Source: Comamonadaceae bacterium
Lineage (GTDB): Bacteria; Pseudomonadota; Gammaproteobacteria; Burkholderiales; Burkholderiaceae_C
Reading direction: 5' to 3'
Length of the DNA: 64,000 nt
Assembly (NCBI GenBank): GCA_947456305.1
Contig: CANGPN010000007.1
Coordinates: forward strand, 62,001-126,000
In this document: piece by piece, positions 18,505 to 31,232 of the stretch
How the letters are laid out: each line of letters starts with the position of its first letter
How positions within the stretch are numbered: the first letter of the stretch is position 1
The notes under the pieces: model-generated
The model's input: only the letters and a program-made list of their open reading frames with translations
What the model was told of the DNA's origin: nothing
Database searches by the model: none
Program-made: the position numbers and the translations under genes

Positions 18505-19703
18505 GGTTTTGGTGGATAGTGGGTTTGAACAAATTGAACGATACGGCGTGCCGCTTCGAGGCACTCTTGGGGTTGCGCGACCAAGGCCATGCGAATTCGG
18601 CCTTGTCCGGGGTTGATGCCGTTGACCTCGCGGGCCAGATAACGACCGGGCAACACAGTGACATTGTATTGAGCCAGCAAGTCCTTGGCGAAAGCCTCGT
18701 CATCGCCACCCGGCACACCGGCCCACAGATAAAAACCGGCATCCGGTAAAGCCACATCCAACACTTGGGCCAGCATGGGGGTGACTTGATCAAATTTTTG
18801 TTTGTAAAGCGCTCTATTGGCATCGACGTGTGCTTCGTCATTCCAAGCGGCGATGCTGGCTTGCTGGACCATGCCGCCCATGGCGCTGCCGTGGTAGGTG
18901 CGGTAGAGCAAAAACGGCGCAATCAAAGCCGCATCTCCGGCGACGAAACCGCTGCGAAGCCCGGGCACATTGCTGCGCTTGGACAAACTTGTGAAGCAGA
19001 CCAGGCGTTTGAAATTCGGGCGGCCACACAAAGTTGCGGCTTGCAAACCGCCTAAAGGCGGCGTGTCGCCAAAATAAATTTCGCTGTAACACTCGTCAGA
19101 CGCAATCACAAACCCGTATTGGTCACTCAATGCAAACAGCTTTTGCCATTCACTCAATGTCATCACCGCACCTGTGGGGTTGCCGGGTGAACACACAAAC
19201 AGCAAACGGGTTTGTTGCCAGACATCCGGCGGTACGCTGTCCCAGTCCACAGCGAAATTCTGAGAGGCCACGCTTGGCACATAGTGCACCTGTGCATGGC
19301 CTAACAACGCTGCGCCTTCGTATATTTGGTAGAAGGGGTTGGGAGACACCACCACGCTACCGGGTTGACCGTCCAGCACGGTTTGAGTGAATGCAAACAA
19401 AGCTTCGCGCGAACCGTTCACTGGCAACACTTGTGTAGCGGGGTCCACATTGACGTCGTAGCGTCTTTTCACCCAGTTTGCACAGGCCTGACGAAAAGCC
19501 AATGAACCGGCAGTGGCAGGATAAGCCGCCAATTCAACTGTATTGGCCTGTAATGCATCCAAAATCAAAGCTGGAGTGGCGTGGCGTGGCTCGCCTATGC
19601 CTAGGCTGACCGGTGCCCAATCTGCACTGGGCTTCACGTCTGAAAACAAATGACGTAATCGTTCGAACGGATAAGGGTGGAGTCGGGATAAAAGGGGGTT
19701 CAT
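18501..19703 (-). CDS. dapC: Succinyldiaminopimelate transaminase DapC
   Basis: DapC is a class I/II PLP aminotransferase that converts N-succinyl-2-amino-6-ketopimelate to succinyl-diaminopimelate. The ATG at 19703 gives [20 protein letters not shown] and 400 residues, as in other betaproteobacterial DapC. Motifs: [15 protein letters not shown] at the N-terminus, [22 protein letters not shown] and the PLP-lysine segment [18 protein letters not shown]. The neighbours dapD and dapE fix the substrate assignment. The frame is open upstream of this start, but the extension would run through the divergent HPt gene and has no family match. The start codon and the HPt start share one CATG. Confidence 0.94.
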   Translation of the reverse strand: MNPLLSRLHPYPFERLRHLFSDVKPSADWAPVSLGIGEPRHATPALILDALQANTVELAAYPATAGSLAFRQACANWVKRRYDVNVDPATQVLPVNGSREALFAFTQTVLDGQPGSVVVSPNPFYQIYEGAALLGHAQVHYVPSVASQNFAVDWDSVPPDVWQQTRLLFVCSPGNPTGAVMTLSEWQKLFALSDQYGFVIASDECYSEIYFGDTPPLGGLQAATLCGRPNFKRLVCFTSLSKRSNVPGLRSGFVAGDAALIAPFLLYRTYHGSAMGGMVQQASIAAWNDEAHVDANRALYKQKFDQVTPMLAQVLDVALPDAGFYLWAGVPGGDDEAFAKDLLAQYNVTVLPGRYLAREVNGINPGQGRIRMALVAQPQECLEAARRIVQFVQTHYPPKP

Positions 19704-20079
19704 GGCTGATATTATCGGTGCCATGTACAGCCACCTTGATCCTGACAAAGCCAGCGATTTCGCCATGAATCCCGAACAGTTGCTGAATCTGGCAAATACT
19801 TTCGTATCAAGTCTCGACAAGGACCTACTGTCTATCGAAGCCGCCTTGATCGGCCAAGACATGGACGCATTGCGTCGATTGCTGCATACCCTGAAGGGTT
19901 ATGTGACTTTTTTATGTACAGAAGAATTAGGCCAACAGCTGATACAACTGGAGGCTGACAGCCGCAGCCTGGATTTCTCCCAAATTCAAACCCGTGTGAA
20001 TGCGTTGAGCCCTTTGTTGAGTTTGTTGCATTCGGAAGTGATTCACTGGAAAAGCACGGTTTTGCAAAACCATTCCTGA
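19702..20079 (+). CDS. HPt (histidine phosphotransfer) domain protein
   Basis: The 125-residue protein looks like a single HPt domain. The helix FVSSLDKDLLSIEAALIGQDMD and the phosphoacceptor segment LRRLLHTLKGYVTFLC (His62) fit the family pattern HTLKG, and a second helix follows with LGQQLIQLEADSRS. The usual Gly/Ser-Ala after HTLKG is YV here. No histidine kinase or receiver gene is nearby, so its partners are unknown. The ATG at 19702 has AAGGGGG only three bases upstream; ATGs at 19723 and 19765 are alternatives that leave the HPt core intact. smc follows after 49 bases. Identification rests on motif reading only. Confidence 0.72.
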   Translation: MADIIGAMYSHLDPDKASDFAMNPEQLLNLANTFVSSLDKDLLSIEAALIGQDMDALRRLLHTLKGYVTFLCTEELGQQLIQLEADSRSLDFSQIQTRVNALSPLLSLLHSEVIHWKSTVLQNHS

Positions 20080-20128
20080 CTTAATCACCGTTACTCCTGC
20101 TTCACCCCCCCCTTAGAAAAGGCTGAAA

Positions 20129-23100
20129 GTGCGTCTTAATTCCATCAAGTTATCAGGCTTTAAGTCGTTTGCAGATGCCACCAATTTTTTATTGCCTGGT
20201 CAACTGGTGGGCGTGGTCGGCCCCAACGGCTGCGGCAAGTCCAACATCATTGACGCTGTTCGTTGGGTTTTGGGTGAAAGCCGGGCCAGCGAGTTGCGCG
20301 GCGAGTCCATGCAAGATGTGATCTTCAATGGCACCAACACACGCAAACCGGCCAGCCGCGCCAGTGTGGAATTGGTGTTTGACAACCAGACCCACCGCGC
20401 AGGCGGTCAATGGAACCAGTTTGAAGAAATTGCTGTCAAACGTGTGCTGACCCGCGACGGCACCAGCAGCTACTACATCAATAACCAACCGGTGCGTCGC
20501 CGCGATGTGCAAGATGTTTTCCTTGGTACAGGTTTAGGGCCGCGTGCTTACGCCATCATCGGCCAGGGCACCATCAGCCGCATCATCGAATCAAAACCCG
20601 AAGAGCTGCGCTTGTTTTTGGAAGAAGCCGCCGGTGTGTCCAAATACAAAGAGCGTCGCCGCGAAACCGAAAACCGCTTGAGCGACACCCGCGAAAACCT
20701 CACACGGGTGGAAGACATATTGCGTGAGCTCAATGCCAATCTGGAAAAACTCGAACGTCAAGCCGAGGTGGCGCAACGCTTTAACCAGTTGCAGCAGCAA
20801 GCCACACTGAAACAGCAGCAGCAGTGGTATTTGAAGCGCGAACAAGCGCAAGCCGAGCAAGCCACTGTTCACCACCAAGCCGAATTGGCAACCAATGCGC
20901 TGGAGTCCAAAACCGCTGAGTTGCGTGAAATTCAAGCCAGTGTGGAAAACATCAGACAAGCGCATTACGAATCCGGCGAACAAGTCAATCAAGCGCAAGG
21001 TCAGTTGTACCAAGCCAGTGCGGAAGTTGGTCGCCTGGAAGCTGAAATCCGGTTTGTGGTCGAAGGCAAGCAACGTGCGCAAGAACGTTTACTGCAAATC
21101 CAGCAACAAACCCAGCATTGGCAGGAACAAGCCGAGCAAGCACAAGCGCAGACCTTGGAGCTGGAAGACAAAAGCGGTGAATTGACCGGTCGCTTATTTC
21201 AGTTGCAAACCGATGTGCAAGACCGCCAACAGCGTTTGCCTGAGTTAGAGCAGTCTTGGACTGATGCCAGAAAACAGGTGCAGCAGCAGGGCGAGGCGGT
21301 CAACCAGATTCAACAGCAAATGAAAGTGCTGGCAGCCGAACAACGCGGTGTGCAAGAGCAGACCCGCCAACTTGAACAGCGTTTGGAAAGACTGCACACC
21401 GACCGCAATGCATTGGCCGCGCCCGACGACAGCAAGCTAACCCAGTTGCAGCAGCAGCTCGATCAAGCCAATGATTTGTCTGCTCAAACACAAGCCCAAC
21501 TTGACGAACTCGAAGCCATGGTGGATGAGATCGAGTCCGGCAGACGCACCGCCCAAGACCACGCCAACCAAGAATCAGCCAAGTTGGTGGAGCTGCAAGC
21601 GCGTCAACAAGCGTTGAAAGCATTGCAAGAGAAATTGCGCACCGATGAGCGGCTCACACCTTGGTTGAACAAGCATGGTTTGCAATCGCTGCAGCCGCTG
21701 TGGAGCAAAGTGCATATCACCCCCGGCTGGGAACAGGCGTTGGAAGCGGCTTTGCGCGAACGCTTGGCCGCGCTGGAAGTCTCCAAACTCGACAGTGTGA
21801 AATCTTTTGCCGCAGACGCACCTGCTGCCAAGCTGAGTTTTTACACCACGGCGGTCACCCCTAGCGGTCAGAGCAACAGCGGTTTACCCAAGTTGTTTGA
21901 CCAACTCAAGCTCAATGATGCCAATTTGAACAGCGTGTTCAACGACTGGTTGACCGGTTGTTTCACTGCCAAAACTTTAGATGAAGCCTTGGCTGCCCGC
22001 GCGCAACTGCAACACGGTCAATACATCTTCACCCCGCAAGGCCATGCAGTCGGTTTGCACAGCGTGAGCTTTTACGCTCAGGACAGCGAGCAAGCCGGTT
22101 TGCTCGCCCGCGCACAAGAAATCGAAAACCTGGACAAACAAATCCGTGCGCAATCCTTGATGGCGGAAGAAGCCCGCCTGCAACTCGCCCGCGCCGAGTC
22201 TGCTGCCGCACAGTCGGCCCAGCAACGTTCGCAAAAACGCATTGAAGCCACCCAGACCCAGGCCCAGGCCCACAGTTTGAATGTCGAATTTTTAAGAGCC
22301 CAGCAATTGGCTGAACAAGTGCGCACACGTCAAGGTCAATTGGCTGAAGAAGTCGATGAATTGCAAGCCCAACTGGCACAGTTGCAACAACGTGCGCAAA
22401 CCGATGAAGCCAGCTTTGAAGGCTTGGACATGCAGCTGGCGCAGGCACAGGACCGTCAGGTCATGTTGGAAGAAAAAGCTGCACAGGCCGAACAACAATC
22501 ACAGCAAGCGCGTGAAGCCTTGCGCATGATTGAACGGCAAGCCCAGGAAACCGAGTTTGAGCAACGCAGCCTCAGCGCCAAGCTGGCTGAATTGCAACGC
22601 ACCCAAGACACTGCTGCACAACAAATCGAACAACTCGCCGCAGAACTCACACGTCAGCAAACCGAACTCAACACCTTGTCAGACACAGCGGCACAAGCTG
22701 GTTTGCAAGACGCGCTGGCACTCAAGGTGGAACGTGAAAACCTGCTGGCCGCCAAGCGTTCTGAATATGACGGTTTGACCCACCAACTGCGCACCAGCAA
22801 TGAAGACCGTTTGAAAATTGAACGTGAACTCGACCCGTTGCGTCAACGCATCGTCGATGCCCAATTGAAAGAACAAGCTGCGCGCTTGGGCTTTGAGCAA
22901 TACGAGCGTTTCTTAGAAGAAGCGCAATCGGATGTGGCGGCGATCGAAGCTTCGATTCAAGCCGATCAAGTGAAATTGCATGGCTTGCAAACCGAGATTG
23001 ACCAATTGCAGCGCGAGATACAGTCTTTGGGCGCAGTCAATCTGGCGGCCTTGGATGAACTTGGCGTGGCCAGCGAACGCAAACAATTCCTCGACGCGCA

Positions 23101-23644
23101 ATCTGCCGATTTGAATGAAGCCATCAACACGCTGGAAGACGCGATCCGCAAAATCGACATAGAAACCCGCGACCTGCTGGGGCAGACGTTTGAAACCGTT
23201 AATCACCATTTCAGCCTCATGTTCCCCGAGTTATTCGGCGGAGGCAATGCCAAACTGGTGATGACAGGTGATGAAATACTGGACTCCGGTGTGCAAGTCA
23301 TGGCGCAACCGCCGGGCAAGAAAAACCAGACCATCCATTTGCTGTCAGGTGGAGAAAAAGCCTTGACTGCCATTGCTCTGGTTTTCGCTATTTTTCAACT
23401 CAATCCGGCGCCGTTTTGCTTGCTTGACGAGGTTGACGCACCATTGGATGATGCCAACACCGAGCGTTACAGCAAACTGGTCTCCAGCATGTCCAAAGAA
23501 ACCCAATTCCTTTTCATTTCCCACAACAAAATCGCCATGGAAATGGCTGAACAACTCATCGGCGTCACCATGCAAGAGCAAGGCGTTTCGCGTATCGTGG
23601 CGGTTGACATGGAAGCGGCGGCTTCTTTGGTAGAAGCCACATGA
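20129..23644 (+). CDS. smc: Chromosome segregation protein SMC
   Basis: SMC compacts and segregates the chromosome as a dimer with ScpA and ScpB. The 1171-residue protein has the N-terminal ATPase half with Walker A VGPNGCGKSN at residues 30-39. A first coiled coil follows to about residue 490, rich in Gln, Ala and Glu, then a globular hinge near 500-650 and a second coiled coil. The C-terminal ATPase half has signature LLSGGEKALTAIALVFAIF and Walker B FCLLDEVDAPLDDAN. The start is GTG at 20129, giving MRLNSIKLSGFKSFADAT. The A-rich leader has AAAGG (20118-20122) as a possible ribosome site. The stop overlaps zipA by four bases. Confidence 0.98.
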   Translation: MRLNSIKLSGFKSFADATNFLLPGQLVGVVGPNGCGKSNIIDAVRWVLGESRASELRGESMQDVIFNGTNTRKPASRASVELVFDNQTHRAGGQWNQFEEIAVKRVLTRDGTSSYYINNQPVRRRDVQDVFLGTGLGPRAYAIIGQGTISRIIESKPEELRLFLEEAAGVSKYKERRRETENRLSDTRENLTRVEDILRELNANLEKLERQAEVAQRFNQLQQQATLKQQQQWYLKREQAQAEQATVHHQAELATNALESKTAELREIQASVENIRQAHYESGEQVNQAQGQLYQASAEVGRLEAEIRFVVEGKQRAQERLLQIQQQTQHWQEQAEQAQAQTLELEDKSGELTGRLFQLQTDVQDRQQRLPELEQSWTDARKQVQQQGEAVNQIQQQMKVLAAEQRGVQEQTRQLEQRLERLHTDRNALAAPDDSKLTQLQQQLDQANDLSAQTQAQLDELEAMVDEIESGRRTAQDHANQESAKLVELQARQQALKALQEKLRTDERLTPWLNKHGLQSLQPLWSKVHITPGWEQALEAALRERLAALEVSKLDSVKSFAADAPAAKLSFYTTAVTPSGQSNSGLPKLFDQLKLNDANLNSVFNDWLTGCFTAKTLDEALAARAQLQHGQYIFTPQGHAVGLHSVSFYAQDSEQAGLLARAQEIENLDKQIRAQSLMAEEARLQLARAESAAAQSAQQRSQKRIEATQTQAQAHSLNVEFLRAQQLAEQVRTRQGQLAEEVDELQAQLAQLQQRAQTDEASFEGLDMQLAQAQDRQVMLEEKAAQAEQQSQQAREALRMIERQAQETEFEQRSLSAKLAELQRTQDTAAQQIEQLAAELTRQQTELNTLSDTAAQAGLQDALALKVERENLLAAKRSEYDGLTHQLRTSNEDRLKIERELDPLRQRIVDAQLKEQAARLGFEQYERFLEEAQSDVAAIEASIQADQVKLHGLQTEIDQLQREIQSLGAVNLAALDELGVASERKQFLDAQSADLNEAINTLEDAIRKIDIETRDLLGQTFETVNHHFSLMFPELFGGGNAKLVMTGDEILDSGVQVMAQPPGKKNQTIHLLSGGEKALTAIALVFAIFQLNPAPFCLLDEVDAPLDDANTERYSKLVSSMSKETQFLFISHNKIAMEMAEQLIGVTMQEQGVSRIVAVDMEAAASLVEAT

Positions 23645-24687
23645 GCAATTTGCAAATCTGGCTGGCGATAGCCGGTGGTTTGGTATTGGTGCTGGTAGTG
23701 GCTCACAGCACTTGGACATCCCGACAAAGTCAGCCCAAACAGGCCGAGCCATTACTGAGTCAAGACGAATTACAGGCCTTGGACGTATTGCCCGCCAGGG
23801 AGGGCGACAGAAAAGAACCCGTCTTGGACAACGAATTGCATGGTGAAGCCCTGGAGCGGGATGTGTCATCCCAACTTGATGCTTTGATCGACGTGATTGC
23901 CACCATGGAGCTTGACGGGCCGGTTTCCGGCGAAGCAGCTTTGGCAGCCTTGCCGCCGATTCGGCGTGTGGGTAACAAGTTGTTTGTGGTTGAAGGCTTA
24001 AATGCCGACAATGGCAACTGGGAATTGTTGCAAGCCCAACGTTATTACAGTGCTTTCCAAGCCGGAATTCAGGTGGCAAACCGCCAAGGCCCGCTCACCG
24101 AAATCGAATTCTCTGAATTTGTCGTCAAAGCCCAGGCATTTGCCGAAACTTTTTCAGCCACGCCTGAATTTCCCGATATGCACGAGGCACTGGCCCACGC
24201 GCGCGAGTTAGACCAATTTGCCAATGCCCACGATGCTCAACTCAGTTTTACCTTGCAAGCGCGCAAATCGGCTTGGAGTCCGGGCTATGTGCAGCAACAA
24301 GCGGCGCGCCAGGGTTTTGTGCCCGGGGTGATACCCGGGCGTATGGTGGTGCCAGCCTCACATACCGGTTTGCCGCCTGTGCTGGTATTGCATTTTGACG
24401 CGCGCGCTGCCATGGCTGAAGACCCTAACCAGGCGGCCTTGCGCAGCATCAGTCTGACGCTGGACGTGCCGCAAGTCGCGCAAACCGAACTTGCATTCGC
24501 GCGCATGTGCGAAACCGCACAATCTCTGGCGGATGCCATGGACGGTATGGTCACTGACGACAACGGTCAGCCCTTGTCTGAACCTGCCATCCAAATGATC
24601 GACCAGGATTTGCGCAAACTCTACGATGAATTGGCAGATCGCGATCTGGCTGCCGGTTCGTTGCAAGCGCGTCGATTGTTCAGCTGA
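23641..24687 (+). CDS. zipA: Cell division protein ZipA
   Basis: ZipA is an inner-membrane protein that tethers FtsZ at the division site. The 348-residue protein has an N-terminal membrane helix (IWLAIAGGLVLVLVVAHS, residues 5-22) with a very short periplasmic end. A variable linker rich in Glu, Asp and Gln follows. The C-terminal ZipA/FtsZ-binding domain starts near residue 115 (LFVVEGLNADNGNWELLQ) and includes ALDVPQVAQ-like segments and VTDDNGQPLS near the end. The linker is shorter than in enteric ZipA. The smc-zipA-ligA order is typical of Comamonadaceae and relatives. Confidence 0.88.
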   Translation: MSNLQIWLAIAGGLVLVLVVAHSTWTSRQSQPKQAEPLLSQDELQALDVLPAREGDRKEPVLDNELHGEALERDVSSQLDALIDVIATMELDGPVSGEAALAALPPIRRVGNKLFVVEGLNADNGNWELLQAQRYYSAFQAGIQVANRQGPLTEIEFSEFVVKAQAFAETFSATPEFPDMHEALAHARELDQFANAHDAQLSFTLQARKSAWSPGYVQQQAARQGFVPGVIPGRMVVPASHTGLPPVLVLHFDARAAMAEDPNQAALRSISLTLDVPQVAQTELAFARMCETAQSLADAMDGMVTDDNGQPLSEPAIQMIDQDLRKLYDELADRDLAAGSLQARRLFS

Positions 24688-27674
<2,987 letters not shown>

Positions 27675-27679
27675 TGCTT

Positions 27680-30298
27680 TCAGGCGCCGCCGAGGACCGC
27701 TAATAACTGCGTTTCCAAATCAATTTGTGTTTTGTTGTGCTGCAAGGCCGGGCCGTCAATCAAAAACGTATCTTCCACGCGCTCACCCAGTGTGCTGACT
27801 TTGGCTAACAGCACGTTAATGTGGTGATGCGCCAGCACCTGCGCCACGCCATACAGCAAGCCGGCGCGGTCGGTGGCTGAAATGCTGAGCAACCAGCGTT
27901 GGGCTTTTTCATCCGGTTGCAAACGCACGCGTGGGGCCACAGGAAAACTCTTCACCCGGCGAGATACACGGCCGCCCTTGCGCGGTTGATGCAAAGGGCC
28001 GCCTTGTTCAATGGCTTGCTTCAATCCGTTTTCAACCATCGGGGTGAGCTCACGGTAATGCACGTTCAACATCGGTGTCACCACTTGAAACGTGTCCAGC
28101 GCATAACCGTTCTTCGCGGTGTGCACTTTGGCATCCAGGATGCTGAATTCGGCTTGGTCGAAATAACCGCAAATGCGCGCGAACAAATCGGTTTGGTCGG
28201 GTGTGTAAACCATGACTTGCAAGCCTTCGCCTAGTGGCGATAAGCGCGCTTTCACTGTCACGCCTGCGGCTTGGTTTTGTGCTTTGGCCAAGGCCAAAGG
28301 GCGGGACAACTGGCGCGTGTGCCAGGCGATGTCAGACGCATCATGGCGCATGAAATAACCCACGTCCAAGGTGTCCCACAAATCTTTGTGCGCCTCAAAA
28401 GGCATGGCATACAGGTTGAGGGTTTCCAGCGCCTCGCGTTTGCGTTGCTCCACCAAAGCATGCGGGTCATGCGCTTGCCCGCCCAGTACGGCGGCACTGG
28501 CGCGGTACAGGTCTTCCAGCAATTTGCCTTTCCATGCGTTCCACACTTTGGGGCTGGTGCCGCGTATGTCCGCCACGGTCAGCAAATACAAAGCGCGTAA
28601 ATTGCGTTCGTTGCCCACGCGTTGCGCAAACGCGTGAATGACATCCGGGTCGCTCATGTCTTGCTTTTGTGCCACATGGCTCATGGTCAGGTGATGCTTG
28701 ACCAAAAATTCAATCAACTGTTGATCGGCTTTGGCAATGCCATGCTGACGGCAAAACACGCGCACTTCATGCGCGCCCAGATCGGAATGGTCGCCGCCGC
28801 GCCCTTTGGCAATGTCATGGAACAAAGCGGCGACATACAAAATCCAAGGCTGCTCCCAGCCTGCGGCCAACTGCGAGCAAAACGGGTATTCGTGCGCGTG
28901 TTCCACGATGAAAAACCGCCGCACATTGCGCAACACCATGAGTATGTGTTGATCGACGGTGTAGACGTGAAACAAGTCGTGCTGCATTTGCCCGACGATG
29001 CGCCTGAACACCCACAGGTAACGCCCCAGCACCGAGGTCTGGTTCATCAAACGCATGGCGTGTGTGATGCCTTGGGGACTTTGCAAAATGCGCATGAACA
29101 TGGCGCGGTTGGCCGGGTCGCGTCTGAACGCAGCGTTCATCAAACCTCTGGCGTTGTACAAGGCACGCAAGGTACGGGCCGACAAACCTTTGATGCCCAC
29201 AGTTTCCTGGTAGACCAAAAAAGTTTCCAGAATGGCGTGAGGCTCGCGTTGGTACAAGTCATCGTCCACCACTTCCAGCATGCCCGATTTATCGAGGAAA
29301 CGCGGGTTTAAGTGACGTGGCGGATGTGCCTGTGCTTGTTGGAACAACCAGTCTTCAATGTTCAGGTGAATGATCTGGTTCAACTGCGTGACCGCTTTGG
29401 CTGCCCAGTAGTAACGTTTCATCAAGGCTTCGCTGGCAGCGCGTGCGTGCACGCCTTCGCCGGTTTGTGGTGCCAAGCCCAGCCCTTCAGACAACTGGGT
29501 TTGCAAATCGAACACCAAGCGGTCTTCGCGGCGTTTGGCGGTCCAATGCAAACGCCAGCGCAACAGAGACAACATGCTTTCGTTGCGTTGCAGTTGGCGC
29601 AACTCCAGGGCAGTCACCATGCCTTTGTGAAACAAATCTTTCCAACTGGTGCCCAAGCCGCTGGCTTTGGCCAGCCACAACAGCATTTGCAAATCGCGCA
29701 AACCGCCGGGCGATTCTTTGCAATTGGGTTCTAAAGAATAAGGCGAGTTTTCAAACTTGTTGTGACGCTGCTGCATTTCCAGCGTTTTGCCCGTGAAAAA
29801 AGCTTTGGGATCGAGTTGGGCTGAAAAAGTGCCGCTGAAGTTTTGCATCAACGACGGTTCGCCAGTCAGAAAACGTGATTCCAGCATGGCGGTTTGCACC
29901 GTGATGTCGGCTGCTGCTTCGCTGACGCACTCAGACAAATTGCGCACGCTGGCACCAATTTCCAAACCCGTGTCCCAGCAGCTGCCGATGAAGGTTTCGA
30001 TGCGCGATTTCAAGTCTGCGTCATGGTCGGTGTGTAAGCTGTCGGGCATCAACACCAGCACATCCACATCAGAATAAGGAAACAAGGCTTGCCGACCATA
30101 GCCGCCGACTGCCACCAAACACATGCTGGCAGGTAGTTGTGCTTGCAGCCACAAAGCTTTCAAGGTGTCGTCGCACAAGTCGCTCAGCAATTTCAAATGC
30201 GTATGCACACGCGCTGCACGGGCAACACTTTGAGCTGCGGCGCAGTCTGCCAGCAGTTGAGATTTGCGTTGTCTGAAATCAGACGCGTTGCGGTTCAC
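27680..30298 (-). CDS. glnD: PII uridylyltransferase / uridylyl-removing enzyme
   Basis: GlnD senses glutamine and modifies PII proteins, controlling nitrogen assimilation. The 872-residue protein has the nucleotidyltransferase motif [20 protein letters not shown] (residues 64-83), a helical linker domain, an HD hydrolase domain with [14 protein letters not shown] and [15 protein letters not shown] near residues 440-510, and two C-terminal ACT domains ([15 protein letters not shown] and [15 protein letters not shown]). The start is a GTG at 30298, three bases after the map stop; there is no ATG before the conserved region. Map and GlnD are probably on one mRNA. Confidence 0.97.
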   Translation of the reverse strand: MNRNASDFRQRKSQLLADCAAAQSVARAARVHTHLKLLSDLCDDTLKALWLQAQLPASMCLVAVGGYGRQALFPYSDVDVLVLMPDSLHTDHDADLKSRIETFIGSCWDTGLEIGASVRNLSECVSEAAADITVQTAMLESRFLTGEPSLMQNFSGTFSAQLDPKAFFTGKTLEMQQRHNKFENSPYSLEPNCKESPGGLRDLQMLLWLAKASGLGTSWKDLFHKGMVTALELRQLQRNESMLSLLRWRLHWTAKRREDRLVFDLQTQLSEGLGLAPQTGEGVHARAASEALMKRYYWAAKAVTQLNQIIHLNIEDWLFQQAQAHPPRHLNPRFLDKSGMLEVVDDDLYQREPHAILETFLVYQETVGIKGLSARTLRALYNARGLMNAAFRRDPANRAMFMRILQSPQGITHAMRLMNQTSVLGRYLWVFRRIVGQMQHDLFHVYTVDQHILMVLRNVRRFFIVEHAHEYPFCSQLAAGWEQPWILYVAALFHDIAKGRGGDHSDLGAHEVRVFCRQHGIAKADQQLIEFLVKHHLTMSHVAQKQDMSDPDVIHAFAQRVGNERNLRALYLLTVADIRGTSPKVWNAWKGKLLEDLYRASAAVLGGQAHDPHALVEQRKREALETLNLYAMPFEAHKDLWDTLDVGYFMRHDASDIAWHTRQLSRPLALAKAQNQAAGVTVKARLSPLGEGLQVMVYTPDQTDLFARICGYFDQAEFSILDAKVHTAKNGYALDTFQVVTPMLNVHYRELTPMVENGLKQAIEQGGPLHQPRKGGRVSRRVKSFPVAPRVRLQPDEKAQRWLLSISATDRAGLLYGVAQVLAHHHINVLLAKVSTLGERVEDTFLIDGPALQHNKTQIDLETQLLAVLGGA

Positions 30299-30301
30299 GC
30301 C

Positions 30302-31114
30302 TCAGCACACCGTGGTGGTGACAAAAGATGGCAAAGGCGGGCTGCCTTCGGACAAGGTCAGCACTTCATAGCCTGTGGGTGTGACCAGAATGGTGTGCTC
30401 CCATTGGGCAGACAGCGAATGGTCGCGGGTGATGATGGTCCAGCCGTCGCCCATTTCTTTGATGTCTCGCTTGCCAGCATTCACCATCGGTTCGATGGTG
30501 AAGGTCATGCCGGGTTTGAGCTCTTCCAGTGTGCCGGGTTTGCCGTAGTGCAGCACCTGCGGTTCTTCATGGAACACCTGGCCTATGCCATGTCCACAAA
30601 ACTCGCGCACGATAGAAAACCCGTGCCCTTCGGCAAACACTTGAATGGCGTGGCCGATATCGCCCAAGCGTGCCCCGGGTTTGACTTTGACAATGCCGTG
30701 CCACATGGCTTCATAGGTCAATTGGCACAAGCGTTTGGCGGCGATGGAGCCTTCGCCGACGATGAACATGCGGCTGGTGTCGCCGTGCCAGCCGCCTTTG
30801 ATGACGGTGATGTCTATGTTGACGATGTCCCCCTTTTTAAGCACCTTGTCACTCGGTATGCCGTGACATACCTGGTGGTTGATGGAGGTACAAATCGATT
30901 TGGGGTAGGGGTTGTGGCCGCTGGGGTTGTAATTCAGCGGCGCAGGTATGGCTTGTTGCACCTGGGTGATGTAGTCAAACGCCAATTTGTCCAGAAAATT
31001 GGTAGTGACACCAGGTTGTACATGCGGAGTCAGGTAATCCAGCACTTCGGATGCCAGTTTGCCCGCGATTCGCATGCCGTCGATGCCGTGTTGATTTTTG
31101 TAGGTGATGCTCAT
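30302..31114 (-). CDS. map: Type I methionine aminopeptidase
   Basis: Map removes the initiator methionine from nascent proteins. The 270-residue length is typical of type I enzymes. The metal ligands are seen in DIVNIDITVIKGGWHGDTSRM (two Asp), REFCGHGIGQVFHEEPQVLHY (His), FTIEPMVNAG (Glu) and the late Glu in QWEHTILVT. Substrate-pocket residues ICTSINHQVCHGIP are also conserved. It is the first gene of the map-glnD pair and divergent from purL. In many Burkholderiales rpsB and tsf lie on the other side of map; here purL does. Confidence 0.97.
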   Translation of the reverse strand: MSITYKNQHGIDGMRIAGKLASEVLDYLTPHVQPGVTTNFLDKLAFDYITQVQQAIPAPLNYNPSGHNPYPKSICTSINHQVCHGIPSDKVLKKGDIVNIDITVIKGGWHGDTSRMFIVGEGSIAAKRLCQLTYEAMWHGIVKVKPGARLGDIGHAIQVFAEGHGFSIVREFCGHGIGQVFHEEPQVLHYGKPGTLEELKPGMTFTIEPMVNAGKRDIKEMGDGWTIITRDHSLSAQWEHTILVTPTGYEVLTLSEGSPPLPSFVTTTVC

Positions 31115-31232
31115 GGCCTAATTATCTCAGGCTCACACTTGAACTCAGGGCCAAGCTGTCAGAGTCGTTAAAATTGCGCTATGACATGCTGTATTTGTTC
31201 ACAGCCACGCACTCACAACCCCAAGGCCACCC

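Noticed and set aside
20760-22700. CAG/CAA-rich repeats inside smc as a repeat element
   Set aside because: They encode the Gln/Ala-rich coiled coils of SMC and have no fixed unit length or spacing.
23345-24079. A 244-codon minus-strand frame across the smc/zipA border
   Set aside because: It crosses two coding genes in antisense and has no family likeness.
30137-31171. A 344-codon open frame on the plus strand opposite glnD and map
   Set aside because: Both minus-strand genes have full family motifs across the same bases. The antisense product is rich in His, Gln and Phe with no domain likeness.
31115-31232. A promoter pair for purL in the map/purL intergenic region
   Set aside because: TAAAAT at 31169-31174 is -10-like, but no -35 box lies at an acceptable distance; TTGAAC at 31139 is 24 bases away.
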